From: Oscillospiraceae bacterium
Lineage (GTDB): Bacteria; Bacillota; Clostridia; Oscillospirales; CAG-382
Direction: 5' to 3'
DNA: 64,000 nt
NCBI GenBank assembly: GCA_015063885.1
Contig: SVTH01000004.1
Coordinates: 62,001-126,000, forward strand
Shown here: positions 59,345 through 64,000 of the stretch, piece after piece
Position numbering within the stretch: position 1 is the stretch's first letter
How the letters are laid out: the number at the start of each line of letters is the position of its first letter
Translations under genes and position numbers: made by a program
Notes under the pieces: generated by a model
Database searches by the model: none
Told to the model about the DNA's origin: nothing
What the model saw: only the letters and a program-made list of their open reading frames with translations

Positions 59345-61144
59345 TTATACCGTAAGATCGATCTCCGCCACTACCTCGTAGCTTTCCAGATCAATGGCGA
59401 TCAACCCCATGGTGGAGGTCACGTAGCAGTACTTCCCGGCGTAGGTGCCCCGGATCTTTTCACCGTTTACCGTGTAGTGCCCCAGGAGAACGAACTCTCT
59501 GCCCTCTCCATCGTAAGTGTAGAGCTGATATCCCTCCAGGGGGACGCCGATGAGGTTCCGTTCTTTACCGATCATCAGATTTTTGTGGTCGTACCAAGTG
59601 GCACCCCACGCATTTTGCTCGGAAATAACACGGTTGGCGATTTCCGTCACGTTCTGGGGATCCGTCACGTCGAACATGGAAAGCTTCCATCCCGTGAGCG
59701 TGCCGGTTTCGGTCCCCTCTGCACCAAATCCCAAAAGCAGCCCCTCGCCGTATTCGTACAGGTAGGAGGAGAATCCCGTCACCTTCAATTCCGAGAGGAT
59801 CTCGGGCTCTGAGGGATCGGAAAGATCAATGGCAAACAGGGGATCCGTCTGACGGAAGGTCACCAGGTAGCAAAGATCTCCCGAAAAACGTGCGGAATAG
59901 ATCCGTTCATCCGGCTGGATGTCCTCCAATGCCCCGACCACGTCCAGACCTTCGTCCAAAACGTACACGGCGTTATACCGTATGGCTTGGAATAGCTCCA
60001 TCACGTAGATAGATCTGGACACGTAGGTAGCTACCCGGAGATACCCGTCGTGCTCGTCAACGGAGAATTGGTTCAGAACGTCGCCCTTCACCTCTCCCGT
60101 CGCCGTCAATGCGGTGTCCTCCCGATCCATGGCGAAGCGGAAGATCTGCGTGGTATCGTGATCTCCGCCGGCGAAGAGATAAATGCTTTCCGCCGAGGCG
60201 TAAAGGACGTAGGAATTGCACAAGACCGCTTTCGTGCTGTCAAACCGCTTCTCTTCAAGATCGATAGCGGAAACCACGGAGAATGTGATGGTGTAGCGAG
60301 AGGTAACGATCTCCTCGCAGAGATAGATCTCCGCCGGCTTCAGCAATCGCTCTTCATCCCCCACGGCGATTTTGGGAATACACTTTTCGATGTCAAGCTC
60401 TTCCTCGTTGCGGCGGATTCCGGCGTAATGGTTGGTCACAAGATAAAGCTCGCCGTTTACGATTCGGCTGTCTTTGTAAACGCCGCTTTGCCGAAAGGTC
60501 TCTGCCAAGCGGGGGATCCCCGAAGCGGGATCAACGTCGAAGAGATACGCATAGGTATACGTATCAGCCGTTCCGATCAAGGCAAGCCTGCCTTCCCAGA
60601 AGAACATGGCGTACAAGCGGCCGCACTCCTCGGGCATCTCCGTGCTTTCCAACAGCTCCGTCTCCCCGCCTGCCAGGCGGTAGGTGTACAGCGTAGTTCT
60701 GTCAAACCGCCACAAGTACCTGCCGTCCGTCTTTTGCAGGTCGGATTCCAACACGCCCTCCGTCTGCATATGGGTCTCGTAGTGATCCGGGGAAGAGCCC
60801 AAGATCGTCGTGCCTTGGCTCTCGGCGAAAACGTCACCGTTGATAACGGAGTCGACGATTCCTCCGCCGCCCAATATGGAGCCGCCTTGATTTCCCCTAT
60901 TGGAGCGCCACGCCTCGTATATATCGTCGTAGGAACGCCCCACCGGCATAACAGGCTCCGTTTCCGCGAAATACAAGCCGATGCATCCCGCCGCCAGCAG
61001 CAATAAGCAAGCGGCAACAGGCAGTACCCGGGCAAAGACCCTTTTGCGGGGACGGCCCGCCTCCTGCGCTTGGCTGAGAATTCGTCTCCCCGCTTCTGCG
61101 GGCGCATGGATACGCTTCATGGCTTGTTGATATTTTTCTGTCAT
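59345..61144 (-). CDS. Membrane-anchored beta-propeller protein, likely anti-sigma partner
   Basis: 599 residues. Short cytoplasmic N-terminus (MTEKYQQAMKRIHAPAEAGRRILSQAQEAGRPRKR), one membrane segment (VLPVAACLLLLAAGCIGLYF). Then an extracytoplasmic beta-propeller with repeats such as LYLVTNHYAGIRRNEEELDI, DPLFAIDLSDPSEPEILSEL and MFDVTDPQNVTEIAN, of the Beta_propel domain family. It follows the ECF sigma gene at 14 bases, and its N-terminus is anti-sigma-like in layout. The ATG at 61144 has AGGAG. Confidence 0.82.
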   Translation of the reverse strand: MTEKYQQAMKRIHAPAEAGRRILSQAQEAGRPRKRVFARVLPVAACLLLLAAGCIGLYFAETEPVMPVGRSYDDIYEAWRSNRGNQGGSILGGGGIVDSVINGDVFAESQGTTILGSSPDHYETHMQTEGVLESDLQKTDGRYLWRFDRTTLYTYRLAGGETELLESTEMPEECGRLYAMFFWEGRLALIGTADTYTYAYLFDVDPASGIPRLAETFRQSGVYKDSRIVNGELYLVTNHYAGIRRNEEELDIEKCIPKIAVGDEERLLKPAEIYLCEEIVTSRYTITFSVVSAIDLEEKRFDSTKAVLCNSYVLYASAESIYLFAGGDHDTTQIFRFAMDREDTALTATGEVKGDVLNQFSVDEHDGYLRVATYVSRSIYVMELFQAIRYNAVYVLDEGLDVVGALEDIQPDERIYSARFSGDLCYLVTFRQTDPLFAIDLSDPSEPEILSELKVTGFSSYLYEYGEGLLLGFGAEGTETGTLTGWKLSMFDVTDPQNVTEIANRVISEQNAWGATWYDHKNLMIGKERNLIGVPLEGYQLYTYDGEGREFVLLGHYTVNGEKIRGTYAGKYCYVTSTMGLIAIDLESYEVVAEIDLTV

Positions 61145-61158
61145 TTCCGTTTCTCCTT

Positions 61159-61635
61159 TCATGATTCCAAAAGCTCCTTCAGGCATTGCCGCCCGCGGAA
61201 CAGAAGGGTTTTCACGGCGGATTCACTCTTCCCCATGGCGGAAGAGATCTCCTTCACCGTCATCTGCTCAAAATAATGCAGATGGATGGCGGTACGCATG
61301 GCAAGGGGCAGGGAAGCCACCGCGTTCAGAACCGCGCTTCCGTCCTCTTCTTCGCCGTGTTCCCCCATAACAGCCTCGTCAAAAGGCAGCGTCCGTCTGT
61401 TCCACGCCGAGGAAAGGAAGCTGTTTGCACGGTTCACCGTTACGCGGATCAGCCAGGCCTTTTCATGCTCGGAGCTCTCGAACACGGGATGGACCTTCAG
61501 ATACCGCAGGAAGACCTCCTGCATGATATCCTCCGCATCGTGGGGGCTCTTGGTGCGGATCAACGCCAGACGGTAGATCATGTCCGCGTATTCCTCCACC
61601 AAGCGCTCTGCTTCGTAACGATTGTTTGCTTGCAT
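61159..61635 (-). CDS. ECF-type RNA polymerase sigma factor
   Basis: 158 residues. Region 2: RTKSPHDAEDIMQEVFLRYLKVHPVFESSEHEKAWLIRVTVNRANSFLSSAWNRR. Region 4: ASLPLAMRTAIHLHYFEQMTVKEISSAMGKSESAVKTLLFRGRQCLKELL, with the recognition helix KSESAVKTLLFRGR. SigW/SigV-like size. ATG at 61635 after AGGAGGTGGC. Forms a unit with the following beta-propeller gene. Confidence 0.92.
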   Translation of the reverse strand: MQANNRYEAERLVEEYADMIYRLALIRTKSPHDAEDIMQEVFLRYLKVHPVFESSEHEKAWLIRVTVNRANSFLSSAWNRRTLPFDEAVMGEHGEEEDGSAVLNAVASLPLAMRTAIHLHYFEQMTVKEISSAMGKSESAVKTLLFRGRQCLKELLES

Positions 61636-61660
61636 GCGTATATGCCACCTCCTTCTACCA

Positions 61661-61692
61661 ATAATACCTTTGAGAGAGGGCTTTGGTTGCAA
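61661..61692 (-). promoter_or_regulatory. Candidate self-regulated ECF promoter
   Basis: On the minus strand TTGCAACC (61685-61692), 16 bases, GGTATTAT (61661-61668). The AAC core of the -35 and the 16-base spacing are typical of promoters read by ECF sigma factors, so the gene may be autoregulated. Confidence 0.45.
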
Positions 61693-61709
61693 AGGAAAAC
61701 GAAAAAAAT

Positions 61710-61886
61710 TTATCGGTAAGGATCCTTGTTCTTTCTCACGATCTTCAGAAACGCCACCATCACCACCAGCACCGCCGCAAATGCTCCCACCATCAACAAG
61801 GACCAAAGCATGGGATCTACGGGCTGATCCGCAGGGGAGAGGGAGACCTCCTCCGATACGGAAAGGACTTTATAAAGAAATGCCAT
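61710..61886 (-). CDS. Small single-pass membrane protein (58 aa)
   Basis: A mildly acidic extracytoplasmic N-terminal part (VLSVSEEVSLSPADQPVDP), one membrane segment (LLMVGAFAAVLVVMVAFLKIV) and a basic tail RKNKDPYR. ATG at 61886 after GAGGTG. Same strand as the ECF sigma, directly upstream of its promoter. Function unknown. Confidence 0.6.
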   Translation of the reverse strand: MAFLYKVLSVSEEVSLSPADQPVDPMLWSLLMVGAFAAVLVVMVAFLKIVRKNKDPYR

Positions 61887-61914
61887 TTTCAAACACCTCA
61901 CGTTCCGTTAAGTT

Positions 61915-61959
61915 ATAGAAAAGCCGCCCCCGCCTCCCCGCAAAGGGAAACGGGGACGG
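61915..61959 (-). terminator. Possible terminator after the epimerase gene
   Basis: CCGTCCCCG / CGGGGAGGCGG imperfect stem on the minus strand followed by CTTTTCTATAAC; a weak T-tract. Confidence 0.4.
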
Positions 61960-61984
61960 TCTTGTCCTCAAAGCAAGGGGAAGA

Positions 61985-63205
61985 TTACAGGAGAGAAACT
62001 ACCTGCTCGCCCTTTTCAAGATGCTCGAAGAGCATTTCCATGTTCATCAGCATTCTGGGGTAATGGAAGGGACCCTTCCACATGGAACCCTTCTGGGTGT
62101 GGGAAACGGTGCCGTCCTTGTGGAGGTAGCCGTACCACTCGCCGCACTCCTTGTCCGCAAAGTGACCGAAGGAGTAAGCGTGTACCTTTTCGAACAGATC
62201 CCAGTACTTCTTCTCGCCGGTGATGCTGTAAGCCAGCAGAGCGCCGATGAGGGCTTCGTCGTGTACCCACCACAACTTCATGTCGTGCTCCAGCTGTTCC
62301 GGAGGTCTGCCGTTTACGTCGGTGAAGTAGATGTATCCGCCGTATTCCTTGTCCCAGCCCCAATCGGAAGCGGTCTCAAAGATCTTCAAAGCGGTCTTCA
62401 GCAGGTTCTCGTCCTTGGTGTGGAGGTACTGGTTCATCAGGAACCAGCTGTTTTCCATGGAGTGACCGGGGTTGATGCATCTGCCGGCGGGAGTGTCGAT
62501 GAACTCGCCGTTAGGACCGGTGGTCTCCAGAACGCAACCCAATTCGGGCTTCCAGTGGATGTTGATGATACGATCAGCCATCTCGTTGGCAATGGCGGTG
62601 TAGTAATCAGCCTTTTCGGGGTCGCATCTCCGCAGCAGCTGAGCGGAGGATACCAATACCATGGGAACGGCTACTGCCACTTCCTGTCTGGTCTCCGCAT
62701 AGCTCTTGGGGGTGATCTTAAAGGGATCGGAAGCGGGATCGCGGAACATACGGAGCATGTTCTCAAAGCAATCCTCTGCCTTCTTGATGTAGGTCTTGTC
62801 ACCGGTCATCAGGCCGTATTCAGCCATGGAGAGCACGTAGAAGCTCTCGGTGAACATATAACGTCTCTTACGGAGAGGGCTGCCGTCGCGGGCCAGGGTG
62901 AAATACATTCTGCCGTCTGCGTCTGCAATGTGCTTCTCAATGAAGTCAACGCCAAGCTGAGCGGCGTCTACCCATTCCTGCTTCTTGCCGTAGCGGTTGC
63001 ACAGGGTAGAGAAGGTCCACAGACATCTGCCCTGGAACCAGCCGGACTTGTCCATGCTGTACTGCTTGCCCTCACGGTCGATGCAGGTGATGTAGCCGCC
63101 GTACTCCTTGTCCAGCAGATCGCTCTGCATCCAGAAGGGGATGCAATCGTCCAACAGCTGATGACGGTAGAAATTCTTGTACGAGGTAAAAAGCTCCTTG
63201 TTCAT
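61985..63205 (-). CDS. AGE-family epimerase/isomerase (N-acylglucosamine or cellobiose 2-epimerase type)
   Basis: 406 residues, (alpha/alpha)6 barrel. INPGHSMENSWFLMNQYL, DMKLWWVHDEALIGALLAY, CGEWYGYLHKDG and KGPFHYPRMLMN carry the family's catalytic His and Glu positions. It resembles N-acyl-D-glucosamine 2-epimerase and cellobiose 2-epimerase; which sugar is used is uncertain. ATG at 63205 with GGAG at a 9-base spacing. Strong promoter; divergent from the LRR lipoprotein. Confidence 0.88.
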   Translation of the reverse strand: MNKELFTSYKNFYRHQLLDDCIPFWMQSDLLDKEYGGYITCIDREGKQYSMDKSGWFQGRCLWTFSTLCNRYGKKQEWVDAAQLGVDFIEKHIADADGRMYFTLARDGSPLRKRRYMFTESFYVLSMAEYGLMTGDKTYIKKAEDCFENMLRMFRDPASDPFKITPKSYAETRQEVAVAVPMVLVSSAQLLRRCDPEKADYYTAIANEMADRIINIHWKPELGCVLETTGPNGEFIDTPAGRCINPGHSMENSWFLMNQYLHTKDENLLKTALKIFETASDWGWDKEYGGYIYFTDVNGRPPEQLEHDMKLWWVHDEALIGALLAYSITGEKKYWDLFEKVHAYSFGHFADKECGEWYGYLHKDGTVSHTQKGSMWKGPFHYPRMLMNMEMLFEHLEKGEQVVSLL

Positions 63206-63249
63206 AAAAAGATACTCCATCCTTCACAATTTGTTTTTTTCTTTTCTCT

Positions 63250-63278
63250 ATTGTACTTCTTTTTTAGCGGATTGTCAA
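63250..63278 (-). promoter_or_regulatory. Promoter of the epimerase gene
   Basis: On the minus strand TTGACA (63273-63278), 17 bases, TACAAT (63250-63255). Confidence 0.75.
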
Positions 63279-63297
63279 TCAAAATCGCATAAAAAAA

Positions 63298-63326
63298 TTG
63301 ACAAATGCAAAAGGAAGTGATATAAT
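63298..63326 (+). promoter_or_regulatory. Promoter of the leucine-rich-repeat lipoprotein gene
   Basis: TTGACA (63298-63303), 17 bases, TATAAT (63321-63326), a perfect consensus, divergent from the epimerase promoter. Confidence 0.85.
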
Positions 63327-63387
63327 ACATGGAAGAATGGCTGTATAGGGCCTTTTTGGTGTTGCAATTTTTTATGGAGGAATGCTC

Positions 63388-64000
63388 ATGAGCTCTGCGT
63401 GGAAAAGACTTTTGGGGAAGCGTATCCTTTTGGTAGCGCTTCTGACGTTGCTCGTCTTCTCTCTCTCCGGGTGTAACTTTTCCTTGGAATCCGCCCTGGA
63501 GCAGCTGAAGGCCTACGTCAACGGCACGGAAGTTGCAAAGCCTCCCGCAGGCTTCGTGGAGTCCCGGGAGAACAAGACCTTCGCGTACGACGTGTACGAC
63601 AAGTACGTCATCATCACGGCGTATCTCGGGGAAGAGACCGAGGTCACCGTCCCCGCCAAGATCGACCGTCTCCCCGTGCGCTCCATCGCAAGCCTGACCT
63701 TCTACGATGGCGTCTCCGTGGAGTCCGTCACAGTCTCCGAGGGCATCGAGAGCCTGGATGAAAACGCTTTCTACTATTGCACTGCCTTGAAGTCCGTCAC
63801 CCTGCCGGAAAGTCTGAGCACCATCGGCGATAAGGCCTTCTCCTGGTGCAGCTCCCTGGAGGAGATCACCCTGCCGGACGCTGTGACCGCCATCCCTGCC
63901 TATTGCTTCAATCAGTGCACCGCCCTTACACGGGTGCAGTTCTCCTCGGAGATCACCTCCGTGGGTGCCCGTGCTTTCTCCGGATGCGAGAGCCTCACCT
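63388..64000 (+). CDS. BspA-type leucine-rich-repeat lipoprotein (3' end outside window)
   Basis: The ATG at 63388 follows GGAGG (63376-63380). Lipoprotein signal with lipobox LSGC (LLTLLVFSLSGC). Then a short linker and LRR_5/BspA repeats of the form SVTLPESLSTIGDKAFSWCSSL, EEITLPDAVTAIPAYCFNQCTAL, TRVQFSSEITSVGARAFSGCESL. About 204 codons are seen before the window ends. Such proteins are typical surface adhesins or binding proteins of gut Clostridia. Confidence 0.85.
   Translation, partial: MSSAWKRLLGKRILLVALLTLLVFSLSGCNFSLESALEQLKAYVNGTEVAKPPAGFVESRENKTFAYDVYDKYVIITAYLGEETEVTVPAKIDRLPVRSIASLTFYDGVSVESVTVSEGIESLDENAFYYCTALKSVTLPESLSTIGDKAFSWCSSLEEITLPDAVTAIPAYCFNQCTALTRVQFSSEITSVGARAFSGCESLT

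Overview
The window is a chromosomal segment of a spore-forming member of the class Clostridia (Bacillota), probably an uncultured gut-type anaerobe. The main evidence is a complete spoIIAA-spoIIAB-sigF operon, purine-rich Shine-Dalgarno sites at almost every gene, TTGACA-17-TATAAT promoters, a SAM-I riboswitch on metK, an archaeal-type aspartyl-tRNA synthetase, and a minimal SufCB pair instead of a full suf operon. Coding DNA is GC-rich and intergenic DNA is AT-rich. I see no rRNA, CRISPR array, insertion sequence or prophage structural genes. There is one tRNA, Gln(UUG).

Layout. 1-3.8 kb: a plus-strand housekeeping run (DUF512 tail, der, plsY, rarA). 3.9-6.8 kb: an XRE regulator, a YD-repeat lipoprotein and a small lipoprotein. 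6.8-8.4 kb: the sigF operon. 8.4-13.5 kb: GNAT, SGNH hydrolase, MFS transporter and an ECF sigma/anti-sigma pair. 13.6-16.4 kb: aspS with an unusual leader, then a calcineurin-like phosphatase. 16.4-21.5 kb: a minus-strand run of small unrecognised proteins. 21.7-27.0 kb: tRNA-Gln, a Nudix protein, then trmL-mnmE-mnmG-rsmG (tRNA wobble modification). 27.2-33.8 kb: secA and three membrane proteins. 33.9-41.9 kb: alpha-galactosidase, small lipoproteins, an ABC transporter operon and a DUF1846 protein. 42-51.8 kb: metK, CLC transporter, DegV, a surface protein, a CPA2 antiporter, an XRE regulator, pyrophosphatase, azlCD and an esterase. 51.9-64 kb: zinc-ribbon and other membrane proteins, an ATPase, a cytidylate-kinase-like protein, sufCB-DUF1294, radC, a second ECF sigma with a beta-propeller partner, an AGE-family epimerase, and the start of a leucine-rich-repeat lipoprotein.

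The most striking feature is upstream of aspS. A strong promoter is followed by a 14-codon leader ORF whose last four sense codons are Asp-Asp-Asp-Ile. Its stop codon lies inside a hairpin arm, and mutually exclusive hairpins lead to a strong intrinsic terminator. This has the layout of ribosome-mediated, aspartate-sensing transcription attenuation, in a lineage where T-boxes normally regulate tRNA synthetase genes. Second is a family of at least five dispersed intergenic multi-hairpin elements with a shared core. In two of them one hairpin abuts the ribosome-binding site of the next gene. Third is a pair of near-identical 50-bp promoter segments in front of two unrelated genes in the unrecognised cluster.

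Start codons were re-chosen where a good ribosome-binding site pointed to an internal start. All functional names come from motifs read by eye; no database search was run.
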